This document shows positions 1 to 9,680 of a stretch of 64,000 nucleotides of DNA, piece by piece. The notes under the pieces were generated by a model that did not search any database, was not told the DNA's origin, and was given only the letters and a program-made list of their open reading frames with translations. A program made the translations under genes and the position numbers. Location: the NCBI GenBank assembly GCA_000708835.1, contig DF236976.1, positions 1 through 64,000 on the forward strand. Reading direction: 5' to 3'. Source of the stretch: Klebsormidium nitens (Eukaryota > Streptophyta > Klebsormidiophyceae > Klebsormidiales > Klebsormidiaceae). How positions within the stretch are numbered: the first letter of the stretch is position 1; every line of letters begins with the position of its first letter.

Positions 1-185
1 TCAGATAGAAGTTCGCATCCTACTTCCTTAGGTTCTACCGCTCTACTCGGCCCCGCTACTGGCTCACTACAGCTCGGGGTTTCTAGTTTTCCGGATCCTT
101 AGCCTTGCCCTTGTTCTTAGGACACTCAGGATCCGTAGCTCGATGACCAGGCTGCTCGCACTTAACACTAGGACCGTTAGCTAAC

Positions 186-203
186 TGTTCCCTACAGGGA
201 ACA
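186..203. repeat. left subterminal hairpin of the TIR element
   Basis: TGTTCCC-TACA-GGGAACA: a perfect 7-bp stem with a four-base loop, beginning six bases inside the left 14-bp terminal repeat. A separate palindrome, GTTAGCTAAC, lies between them at 176-185. This is the left counterpart of the hairpin at 1125-1142, with a changed loop. Confidence 0.85.
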
Positions 204-392
204 TTTAATAAATTGGGAATTACGCAAAAAAGATACGAAAATGCCGGTTTTTCCCCAAAAGCTTTCCGTGGTATCTTCATGTAGGTGTTTGCTAAATACT
301 AGTTGCCTGGAATCTCTTGAACTTAGTAATTTGGGTCGCCCACGTCATCGAAACCATATGGGTTGTCCAGCAGATTTTGGGCTCAGAAGCCC

Positions 393-414
393 AGTGTTCC
401 CGAAAGGGAACACT
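393..414. repeat. internal hairpin with GAAA loop
   Basis: A perfect 9-bp stem (AGTGTTCCC / GGGAACACT) closed by GAAA, in the interior of the TIR element. It has the same core, TGTTCCCGAAAGGGAACA, as the two right-end copies. The extended stem matches the outer arms of the right-end array. Confidence 0.85.
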
Positions 415-1101
415 TAGCAAATGATGCGTAATATACTATCTACGCATTAAAAAATTGCAAAATCGTTATGTAGGGGCTTCAACTAGGTCCTTAAGATAAA
501 ATTTAGACACTTACATGATAGTCATGGTAAAAAGTCATGATTGGGACCAAGCCATGTGTTATCGGAAACCATTTTTATCTGCAGATTGACTAAAAACCAA
601 GCTTTGTGGTTCAAGCTAGTACACAAGGACTTTGTTTGAACCACCGGGCATCTAATGGGTGCAAGGCATACATACAACCATCAAACAAAGCCAAGGGCCG
701 CCTTCAATCCGTTCATTTGGTATGGCTACATAGCCTACTTCTAGTCGTCACAGCGCCAGAAACTGGGAGCTTTTTGGTTATGAAAAGGCATCAAAAGACC
801 TAGGCCCTCATTTTTCTTAGGTTTTATGGGTGGAATTACCTTTTTATGTCCCCTGGGGTAGCCTTTTATGGTTAGAGTGCCTAACCCAATTTCTAGAATA
901 CCGTCTTGCTTGTAATCCTTGTTTATCGGCTTGGTTAACGCAACTGTTTGATAACCTTTGTTTCTTAACCCAAAATTGACGTGGGTCACGAATTTCTTGT
1001 TGAAATTTATTCACAAAGTCCCCAGAAGTGCTACGGGAGTGACACTTGGCAGAAGTTCGGCCGCCTCATCAAATATATCGACGGTGAGAACGCCCGTCCG
1101 C

Positions 1102-1146
1102 TAAGTGTTCCCGAAAGGGAACAGTGTTCCCGAAAGGGAACACTTA
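1102..1146. repeat. tandem double hairpin (GAAA loops) at right end of TIR element
   Basis: Two copies of TGTTCCCGAAAGGGAACA lie side by side at 1106-1123 and 1125-1142, separated by one G. The whole block is also bounded by 11-bp inverted arms (TAAGTGTTCCC at 1102-1112 and GGGAACACTTA at 1136-1146), so it can fold as two small hairpins or one long one. It abuts the right terminal repeat (1145-1158). Confidence 0.85.
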
Positions 1147-1400
1147 ACGGTCCTAGTGTTAAAGCACTTCCCAGCCTTCTTAAGCTCAAAAATCTGCTCC
1201 CTGGTCAGTGCGCGACCAGAAGGCCCCTCGATGAGCTTCTTCTTCTTGTTCTGGAGCTCCCTCTTCGCTGGAGCTGACGGGCCAGAACCGCTCTTCTCGT
1301 TCCCCTTGCGCTTCTTGGAGAAGCTGCCGTTCTTCTCCTGGGTGAGGCCTGAGGAAACACTTGCCTGCGAAGGGGTTTTCGAAGCCATCACGTTGGCCAT

Positions 1401-4283
1401 AGTCTGAGGCCACAGACTAAAATCCTCTACACTCGTCGCTCTTTGGAGCGCGCAACTTGATTCTGAACCCCAAAGCGCATAGAAGGCATGGGATACTGTT
1501 AAGGAGTGGATACTTGTTGGGCAAGCACTTGGTCCCGCACCCCGATGATGCCGGCGCAAAACAGTGTAAAACATTGAGAAAATGTCGTTCAAACATCTTA
1601 ATTCCTGCACCCCAAAGTCACACCCACCTGCACGGCCGCCAGTCGGATTGTCCTTGGTGACTTCTGACCGAGCTGCAGCATCTGCGTCAAAAGCCGCCGA
1701 AGGGGCCCGGAACTTTCCCCCGAGCCGTGCATCTAGGGCCAGGAGAAGAGGGAGGGGTGCAGAAATGTTGCCAGCACGGATGACGTCACGCTGACGCGGC
1801 GCTTGCGCAGGTCGGCGGTGGCGGCCCATGCGGATCCCACGAGAGGTTGCGGCACCTGCGGGGAAACGGAAGCAGGGAAGGTTAGATCGTGAAACTTCTT
1901 TCTATTCCCTTGTCGACTGAGACTTCGTTTTTGCAAGGATTGTTTGAATGGAGAATACCGTCCAAGATTCTTGATACCGTCAGAAATAAGTGAAGCGGGT
2001 CGATGGTTCCTTTTTTCAATTGGAGTCCTCAAATAGAGCTGTTGAGCAGTACAAACACAAGTTCCGAAGCACTCAAACTGTGGGGGCCTAGCATAGGTGA
2101 TCAACATGTGCGCTTTCCTAACGCTCTCACCTAAGCAGGAATGGCCAAGTACATTGCTGACAAAACTAGAAGCCCAGCCCCTGAGCTTCTCCAACCTGCC
2201 TAACCAATTCAGAGCGTTCGATGCTGAGGAAAGACATGAAGGACACACAGAATTTGCCCAGGCGTTTAGAGGGCCGGGCATAGATTGCATATCAGAAGGG
2301 GAGGTTCTGGGAACAAGCTGCATAACGCCAGCAGTGCTCGGTTCTGAACCTGACGTCCATGTGAGCATTTTTTGGGGGTGTGAATCAGTTTTAGGGTCAG
2401 CATTCACTCTGTAGCCTCCCAGACGCAAGAGCGCAATGTGTGTGGCAACGCGCAGCCAACTCAGCAAGACTACTCCGTGTACACCTTGGAAATGCATTGA
2501 GCGTAAGCGGCTTCACACTGAGCATCATCGTTGCACAAAGCTGCGAGCCTCGACCACGAAGAGAACACAGCTTCCAAGAGATGGCCCATAAGGAGCCGGT
2601 CTTCCACGCCTCTGATTCGGACAAGTAAGCGCTCACCAGCACGATCGCAAATGCGGAAATTGGCGCGCCCCCCACTCGCTGCAGTTCCTCCAGACCGCAG
2701 CTGCAATGCAGCTGTCCAAAGCGCCCTCAGAGTTTTCCAGGAGGGAACCTGCATGATGCATGGTCACGATGCAGAATGATCCACCTGAACTTTCTGGCCT
2801 CATGTCTTGCGTCTTCTCCCCGCACAATTTCCTACCTAGGTACCATTTCCTAGTACCGGTAGATTTACTAGATGTGTTGGTACATACAAAAGTCCAACTA
2901 TCTTCTGCAAAATTCGAGTCAGAGTAGGTACCTGGTATCAATGGCATGGTTGCGACGGTCTGATCGACGGCGTCTGATTGGTGACGTGGCACGACAGTCC
3001 ACCAGGTGGAGGCACCTGTGCGCGTTTCTGATCGTCGATATTTGGATTAGGACGGGTGGATTGCGAGGCAGTCCATTTCGGCCGGCCTCGCGATCAGCCT
3101 CGGGCAGAAGCCTAAGGTGTAGCTGCGTGAACGATTGCCCAAGCCTTTCATACATCATGCGGGCATAACACTAGAGAAGTCGACATTACCTACTTGAAGG
3201 CCGCAGAGTGTCTTGCTACTGTTCAATTGATTGTTCTCGTATCACTCTCAGATCAGGTGACCGATGAACCCGACTGTCTCGGCGGTGCTCCGGGATTGAG
3301 GCCAAGACTAATGCATGATACTTGACCGTGGCACTGGGACATGTGAGTACCTATCCGCCAGTCCTCAGTCTGCTGCAAGAGATGCACTGCTTGAGAAGGT
3401 CACCTGTTATCAAAGCTGCTGCAGGCTACTATGTCATGCTGGTTGAAAAGCTGGACCCTCTCACTTCGTTACTTGTTTGACCGCCCCTTCGATTGAAATC
3501 AGGAGCTACGGGCAGCCAGTGGGAAGTGCGCGCAGCTGCATCGGTCTGCAGGTGCGTGATCTGTTTGGGGTATACAAGGTCTTACCCAGAAGAGCGCATC
3601 AGCGATATACAAAGCTAGGAGTTCAGTGAGGGTAGTCTACCTGCCTTAAGAACCATCTCTGCAGCAATGTCCAGATTGAATCAGACTAAGTCGAAGGGCC
3701 AGCTGCAAAACAATGGAGCAGCTTGACCCTGGACTTTCTTCACTTTGGACTCTCTGACATTCTCTCAGAAAAGTGAGCTCAACTCAACTTCAAGGGATAT
3801 TTTAGCTTTGAAGAGCCTTCAAAATGAGACGAGACTTGTTTGGATTGTTGATTCAAACACCACCAACTCCAAAGACTCGCGTCAGGGAAAGAAGCAAACC
3901 TTGTTCCTTGCACTTTTGTTTCTTCTTCCCACGCCTTTCTCAAGCCAAACTTCATAAGCTCGCCCCAGCTATTCTCTTCAAGGCTTGAAAGTTTCCAGCA
4001 TATTCCAGCTTGAACAGTCTTCGCATATGACATATCACACCTCAACCAGCCTGCCAGAAGCCACATTCTTCCATAGCATCATTTACATAGCAAGGCTGAC
4101 GCAAACTTAGAGAATCCCTATGCACAGCTGACCCGGAGAATGGAACGTTTGTCGAAAAATTTCCTCAAGATTGGTGGTGTCCGAAGACACCAGTTTGGTG
4201 GTGGCCGAAGCCGAGAGGATGTTTCCTGCCTGCTTCTCCTGATCCTGCTCCCCTCTTCGTTCCAACCTTCCCCACAGACTCCT
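1401..4283. other. 2.9 kb without an assignable gene
   Basis: No recognisable protein family. Between 2397 and 2754 all three minus-strand frames are open. One of them (2754 to 2470) follows an acceptor-like CAG and ends in a Cys-containing tail that looks protein-like, but no partner exon with matching phase was found. Several other frames of 60-250 codons overlap on both strands and lack conserved motifs. Anything coding here would need transcript evidence. Confidence 0.4.
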
Positions 4284-5648
4284 CTAGTTAGAAAACCTGA
4301 CAATCAGCTTTAGGAAGCAGTCCTGGGCCAGCCACAAGCCCCAGCCCAAAAGAAGTGATGCGAATGCCGGCCCCCAGGTTTGCCAGCCATCCGCCCGGTC
4401 AAATGTGAACACAAACAGCAAGAATCCCCCGATCGCAATGGATAGACCCATGAACGCAGTCCCCAGCTCCCGGCGCGTGAGGCGTGTTGCACGAACCACG
4501 GCCGCAGTCTGCAAGTAAAAGTCCAGCATTAATTGTCTAAGCTTATGGGAGTCACCCAGCGCTGAGGTCCCAAGCCCTTGCGAAGTCTCTATGCAAAGCA
4601 GAATATCCTCCCAAGTAGTGCACGATTCGGCTTCAGTATGCGGCAAGAAGCAGGTTCAAGGACTGTGGCTCAAGTGCTGGTTCACTTACTGCTGCTGGCG
4701 GCCGTGCTGTGCCGTTGAGGCGGCGAGTTGCTGCGACAAGGCCAGAGGAGAAAAGGTCAGTTGTTTCCGAGGCTTGAGCTGGCTCCAAAACCAACTTGGC
4801 TTCTTTCTTCTGACTCAGCATCAAAACAGTGCTGCAGGCCTCTATGGCATGACTCAGCATCGAAGCAACGCTGAAGAAGCCTGAAAGGCATGATTGCTTG
4901 CTAGCTTAATCAGCTTCTTACTGAGGCTAACAATGATTGACTTGATTCAAACAGATCCCTGATGCGAAGGCTTTCCTAGCAAGAGCCATCTCTGTGATAT
5001 TGTAGTGTTCAGATCAGCAGCCTCATTCTCATGCCTCAGGAAGAAGGAAAACTCGCACCCCGCGGGCGCTGCAGGGTGTGCTCCACGTCTGCTGCTGCAT
5101 TGCTGAGGCCAAGGCTCAGCCGCTGGAGCCTCCTGCGGACGCTTCCGTTCACGTTGTTCTTCATCAAACCCGCAATGAAGTTTGCTGCGTTGTCCAGGCA
5201 GTTGATTGCCTCTTCTCCTCTTCTATTGATGTACCTGCAGGGTTGGAAGGGGTTTTGAGCCAAACGATTATAGAGGAAGTTCCTGACAGCACATTACCCT
5301 CAGCAGGGATTCATATACTATAAATCGTTTCCCTGTTTAAGATCCTCTGCTGAGGCCGTTTTGATCTCAAAAATTCAGCTTTCAAGATTAAAATGGTCTG
5401 ACAAAGAGTTTAAGACCAAAAAAGCGCCAAAAGCTGAATGGTATTAAGATCAAAGTGGTCTCACAACGATCTTAAATTTCATTCATAAAGATATAAGGAC
5501 TCCTTCCCTTGGATCCTACAGATTCCACCTGACGACGGTTATGATCAGCAATATGTGAAGATGCCTACACGGAGATCGAGCGTACAATGGGAGCAACTCT
5601 TTAGCTCACTTACCCTTGGACCTCGTCTTCGCTGGGAGCTCCGGCCAT
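4284..5648 (-). CDS. unknown small membrane protein, four exons, two TM helices
   Basis: Hand-built model: exons 5648-5614, 5234-5059, 4880-4690 and 4508-4284. They join with consistent phases (2, 1, 0) and give 208 residues. Donors are GTAAGT, GTGCGA and GTAAGT, and acceptors are TGCAG, TTCAG and TTGCAG. The N-terminal two thirds is soluble and partly helical. The C-terminal exon has a basic stretch (RATRLTRREL) followed by two hydrophobic segments, roughly GTAFMGLSIAIGGFLLFVF and WGPAFASLLLGWGLWLA, and ends RFSN-stop. There is no obvious signal peptide. The family is not recognised. Residue order suggests a protein anchored by a C-terminal helical hairpin, but this is only inference. It is divergent from the gene at 6657. 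The second donor (GTGCGA) is weak, so the exon 2-3 junction is the least certain. Confidence 0.55.
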
Positions 5649-5956
5649 GTGAGCGGAAGTAAGGAATTGTGAAAGACCTCGGAATAATGCTGGAGATGGT
5701 GGAAAGCCGAGCTTGTTCGGCTGATGAATGGTTGAGTTGATGAGCAAGTCTGACAAGTGTGGTAGTTTTATACGTCTTCCTCTCTGCTGCAGCTGACTGA
5801 ACGCTGAATGGTCACCAGACTCATACCCAGACTCGTGATCTGATCATGATCCTTGCGAGACAACAGCTTGCAATCTTTTGGACTGACTGCGAAGATTGTT
5901 TGCTGACTGGGAGCAGTCCAAGGACAATTTTGAATTTGAATTGATGTGATTTGGGG

Positions 5957-6345
5957 GGCCATCCGTCAAGAGCACAATGCTTATCGTGTGGTTCTCGACC
6001 TTCCGACCTCGGATTTTGTGCTTCATCACAGCTGGCCAGGCCTTCCACCACTCGTCTTTGATTCGCAGCATGCAACTATGCTCAATGGCCGTCCATTGTG
6101 AGCACATTGCTTATCGTGTGGTTCTTGATCTTTCGAACTTGGATTCTGTGCTTCTTTACAGCTGATCAGGCGTTCGACCACTCGCCTTTACCTGCAGCTC
6201 ATGCAAGAATGCACGGTGACCGTCCATTGAGAGCACAGTGCCAGCTCATCGTGTGGTTCAGGATCTTTCGACCTTGGATTTGTGCTTCGTCACAGCTGGC
6301 CAGCAGGCCTTCGATCACTCGCCTTCGATTCGTTGAGAAAGCAAG
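5957..6345. repeat. three tandem copies of a ~130-bp unit
   Basis: Diverged direct repeats start at 5957, 6087 and 6218. Each begins with a GRCCRTCC-type word, followed by a GAGCACA/GTGC segment, then a CATCGTGTGGTTC-like segment, and later CACAGCTG and CACTCG blocks. The unit length of 130-131 bp is not a multiple of three for all copies, and short open frames on both strands simply track the repeat. It is not read as coding. Confidence 0.75.
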
Positions 6346-6472
6346 CTTGAAAGTGCATTCTAAGTCGGACTCGAAGTCGAAGATCTCTGCATACCAAAGT
6401 CGGAATTGCCGCACTTCAGGAGTCTGGTCTACTAGGCAGTCTTCAGCTTCCAGTCAGCTCCGGCAGGAGCAG

Positions 6473-6480
6473 TATAAAAG
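6473..6480 (+). promoter_or_regulatory. TATA-box-like element
   Basis: TATAAAAG lies 177 bp upstream of the start codon at 6657, immediately followed by a pyrimidine-rich leader (CTTTCATCAACCTTGC and following) typical of plant 5' UTRs. Confidence 0.5.
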
Positions 6481-6656
6481 TAGGAAGCATTTTCACTTTC
6501 ATCAACCTTGCTCTCTCACCCCTCCAGCTTTCTGTCCAGCTTTCCTTGTGTTGACTTCCCTTCCTTCACAATTCCCTTAGCTCAGTTCCTCAAAACCAGC
6601 TACCCCGAAGGCCCTCACTTCGGCTCACAGCTGAAGCCTGCTCGCGAAGCGGAAAA

Positions 6657-7941
6657 ATGGCCATGCCGCCGACGGCTCAGCAAATTAAGAAGTAAGATCA
6701 AACACCTATGGCAAGGTCTGCTGTGCGTTTCGAAGGCAAATCAAGTGTCAGGAGATTCGTGACCATTTAGGTCTGTCCAATTGTTGAGGTATTGGAAGGT
6801 GCAAGCTGAAGTCGTTCGACAGTGAACTTTCTTGATGTTTCTCCATGAGATTGTGTTCAGCACAATTGGTTTGTTGAAGCAGATCCCTCAGTACCGCTTC
6901 GTATCAGCTCACACGTGCATCTGGACCGTGCAGTTTCTTCCAAAATGAAGACTCCTCAAACGTTGATGCCATCGGAAACGCTATTGCATTCTTAGTCGAG
7001 GAGCAGAACAAGCAGAGGCGGGACCGGGTGGGGAAGCTCCCCGACACGGAGCTGGATCCAGTTCACGATGAGCTGCTTCTGGCATTGACGGTCGTGGAGA
7101 GTCTCTCGCGGAGGCCTCCAGGTAAATCAGCATGCTCTAGACTCGGCGAGGCTGGTCTGGAGCTTCTGAACCGCTCATTCTTGTTGCAGAATGCAGCCAG
7201 TTTGTCGGACATTCATAAGCTGCACCTCGTGACCTCTTCGGCCTATTGTGTAACAAACATCGGTCCTCAAACACGTCCTCCACTGCTTTTGACAAGTAGC
7301 TTACTTTTAGCCTGCATTCTGTTCGCTCTCGTTCCAACTGTACGGATGCAGTAACTGAGGTTTGTTCTTTCTCCTTCCAACAGTGGCAGGCCCCTCCATC
7401 GAGACCACCCCGCACCTGCTTGCAGCAGCCTCGAGGGTAAGAAGAGTTCAGACCTTTCGCTGCGTCGGACGTCAGGAGATTGTGCTGCACAGCATCGAGC
7501 TGGCACGAGTGCATTTTCGATCTCTGAGAAAATGCTTTTTGTTCTGAAATATGTACGGTGTCCTTGTCCAGCTCCTCGCGAATCTAGCTCCTCGCGAGAT
7601 TCGATACGATTGTCTCACCTTTTGCTGATTGTGTCTTCCAGGCGCGGCTCCGCATTAACGCCGGTGAGACACCCTCCCCGCGGAGGCCCCCCTTCAGTGG
7701 CTGGGAGTTGACGACCTTCTTCACGGGCCTGGCCAGCTCGGGCCTTGGCGTGTACCTTCAGCGGCTCGTTCAAGGCGACGCCCGGCAAGGGTTATGGCGT
7801 GGGGGCTGCTTGGGGGCAGGTGACGAACAACCTGGGCACCTGGTTTATGGGAGCGGCGATGAGCAAGTACGGGCAGCGCGCCCGCCACATACTCTGATGA
7901 GCCTTAGCAAGCTAGGGGGAGAGCTAGCAAGGCATAACTGA
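6657..7941 (+). CDS. unknown protein, at least four exons, possible frameshift near the 3' end
   Basis: Exons 6657-6691, 6934-7121, 7384-7436 and a fourth from 7642 join in phase (2, 1, 0). The donors are GTAAGA, GTAAAT and GTAAGA. The protein begins MAMPPTAQQIK, continues with an acidic/helical segment (AIAFLVEEQNKQRRDRV, DELLLALTVVESLSRRPP) and then ETTPHLLAAASRARLRINA. In exon 4 the continuing frame runs to a stop at 7939-7941 but becomes low-quality after about 7755. The +1 frame from there encodes a more protein-like Gly/Trp/Met-rich stretch (KATPGKGYGVGAAWG, NNLGTWFMGAAMSKYGQRA) and ends near 7900. Either an undetected splice, a sequence error or a true frameshift separates the two. The family is not recognised. 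The end coordinate given is that of the continuing frame. Confidence 0.45.
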
Positions 7942-9680
7942 GAGCTGTAGCAGAGGACGTGTCAATATCAAAAGGGAAAAAAAAAAACAAAAAACAAAAC
8001 AAACCAAAACAAAAAACAAAAAACAAAAAACAAAAAACAAAAAACAAAAAACAAAAAACAAAAAACAAAAAACAAAAAACAAAAAAACGGTGTTCTTCAA
8101 CACCGAGACCTTTCTTAGAGATTTTACAATGTTCTCGGCTTCAACGGCCGCCTTTCACCGTTGAACCGTCATCCTTTAGTGTCGGAGCACAATCTCAAGC
8201 TGGATGGAGCGATACTGACTCTTTGAATGTAACGGAGCTGAGGACCACACTTAAATCTCGTCTCCTTTTCACATCCGACAATCTCAGCGCTCGTGGTCTG
8301 TGGCTTGCGGCTCAAAGTGCTAGCTGAGCGGCAACTTATATCGAGAATCCCAGCTACGTCGATCTTAAGAGCAGCCTCATGCACTGGCACACTTTCTCCA
8401 CACGTCAGAAACGTCCCCTGAGCTTCAACTGCCACTCAAACTTGGAATGAAAGGCCGTGCTTTCCGTTAACATTGACTGGCTCGGATGCAGATGGTCATA
8501 GTCGCCACACTGACAGGATATGTACGCACAGTCAGAGATTGCTCAGCTGGCTAAAAAGCTCACCGTCAATCATTCAGGATCCTAGCTCGTTTCTTAAAAT
8601 CTACTGCGCACTGAGCGCGAGAATGTGCAGCACGTCAAATATTCAAATGTTTATGGTTGTTTCTCGACGCGATCACCTCGATATCAATCTGGTCTCCATG
8701 ATGTGGTTCTTCCCGCTCCAATGTGTCTCCCGCTCGCCGGGAGCTCTGAACTTAGTCAGAATCTGCGGCTCGCAATGTTTTATAAGACGCACTCCTACAT
8801 CTATTATAGTACTAAGTCGGCCGCGGATTGGACCCCGCTGCATTTGTGAGCTCCGGCGGTCAGAGGCATACTAATGATTTGTATGCAACAAGAGACCGCG
8901 GGCCGTGCCTCGTATATACGCTTAGTATGGATGCAATTAAGTTGTGCAGCCATGCCACAGAATTCGCATGCGCACATGCATGTACCGCCCCGTCCACTGA
9001 ACGCGACGCCGGGTGCTTGGCCCGGCGTCTGGCATGGGGCACCCCACCTTCCGGGCACTGCATGCAACAAATTGTCTCAATCTGGCGCAACATGCCATGT
9101 ACTCAAACTAATTTGAATTGATTTAGAATCACACGTAGAGTAGAGGGAGTGGCCGTGCATGATGGACACGTGCAATGTGTTTTGAAAAACGTTCTATATT
9201 CGCATGGGGAAGCGTTGTGTTAACGACTTGATATGTATTCAATTAGAACTTTTCTTCTTAACCAGTCTCCTTTTCTCCCCAGGCGAACGTAAATAAGTTG
9301 ACAGTCTCCAGCCTGAGCGCGCCTATAAAGCTCTTGTGAACGACCATCTATATGTCTATTTTATGTAGGTTAAGTATGTTTGAATATGACCAATTAATTC
9401 CACTACACTATAAGCTTGTATGTTGCAGTATGCTTATCACGATCTCTACCATCGGGAAAAACCAGGATATCTAGGACTAAGCAGGCTGGACTTTGATTGG
9501 ACGTTCGTAAAGAACGGTCCAATTCGCCCTCCCTGAAGAGACCTTCCGTCAAAACCCTCCTCGTATCCTATGAATAGCACAAACTTATGGATCCTTGTTG
9601 ATCGATCTCGGTCAGCACATTCTCTATTGGCTTCTGCACTCTCTTAACATGAGCCGACTCTCAAGGAACAATTAGCGAAT
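7942..9680. other. convergent intergenic region
   Basis: The stretch lies between two genes that run toward each other. It holds the A-rich heptamer array at 7977-8087 and a CATGCATG octamer at 8975-8982 in a TGCATG-rich patch. Several short open frames (8473-9121) lack motifs or splice context. No gene is supported. Confidence 0.5.
7977..8087. repeat. (CAAAAAA)n low-complexity array
   Basis: An A-rich tract made of repeated CAAAAAA heptamers, slightly irregular at its left end. Its Lys/Asn-only translation is an artefact of the repeat. Confidence 0.9.

Larger units (their letters stand above)
166..1158. mobile_element. 993-bp TTAA-flanked TIR element, piggyBac-like by target site
   Basis: The ends are perfect 14-bp inverted repeats: CACTAGGACCGTTA at 166-179 and its complement at 1145-1158. 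The element is flanked on both sides by TTAA (162-165 and 1159-1162), a four-base target duplication typical of the piggyBac superfamily. The CACTA-type end sequence recalls EnSpm elements, but those duplicate three bases and the adjacent triplets here (TAA and TTA) do not match. Just inside each end sits a subterminal hairpin (186-203 and 1125-1142). No transposase can be recognised inside: the longest internal frame is 82 codons (741-989, minus) without clear motifs. It is therefore probably a non-autonomous, MITE-like copy. It sits inside a gag-like zinc knuckle, giving a nested TE insertion. Confidence 0.75.
83..1400 (-). pseudogene. retroelement gag-like fragment with split zinc knuckle
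   Basis: Read on the minus strand, a Lys/Ser-rich, basic reading frame runs from a Met at 1400 down to a Cys-x2 half of a CCHC zinc knuckle next to 1163. The other half of the knuckle (Cys-x4-His-x6-Cys followed by a Lys-rich tail and a stop at 83-85) lies on the far side of a 993-bp insertion (166-1158). Both halves are in the same codon phase relative to the duplicated TTAA. The Cys-x2-Cys-x4-His-x6-Cys pattern therefore re-forms if the insert and one TTAA are removed. A basic region plus a zinc knuckle is typical of LTR-retrotransposon Gag. No protease, integrase or reverse transcriptase is visible because the window starts here. The frame upstream of 1400 stays open to about 1829, so the true start is uncertain. 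A domesticated CCHC gene is an alternative. Confidence 0.5.
5649..6656. promoter_or_regulatory. divergent promoter region between two unknown genes
   Basis: About 1 kb separates start codons that point away from each other (5648 on minus, 6657 on plus). It holds a three-copy 130-bp tandem repeat (5957-6345) and a TATA-like TATAAAAG at 6473-6480 facing the plus-strand gene. No other gene is supported here. Confidence 0.5.

Noticed and set aside
741-989. Transposase remnant inside the TIR element
   Set aside because: The 82-residue frame shows no DDE/DDD context or Cys-rich tail that I could identify.
166-1158. CACTA/EnSpm transposon because ends read CACTA...TAGTG
   Set aside because: That superfamily makes 3-bp target duplications. 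Here the flanking triplets differ while TTAA matches perfectly on both sides.
1733-2497. 254-codon minus-strand open frame
   Set aside because: No motif, overlaps the start side of the gag-like frame, and neighbouring frames are equally open. No supporting splice signals.
7977-8087. Regular A-rich repeats suggestive of a CRISPR array or a Lys-rich protein
   Set aside because: A simple heptamer microsatellite with no spacers, in eukaryotic DNA.
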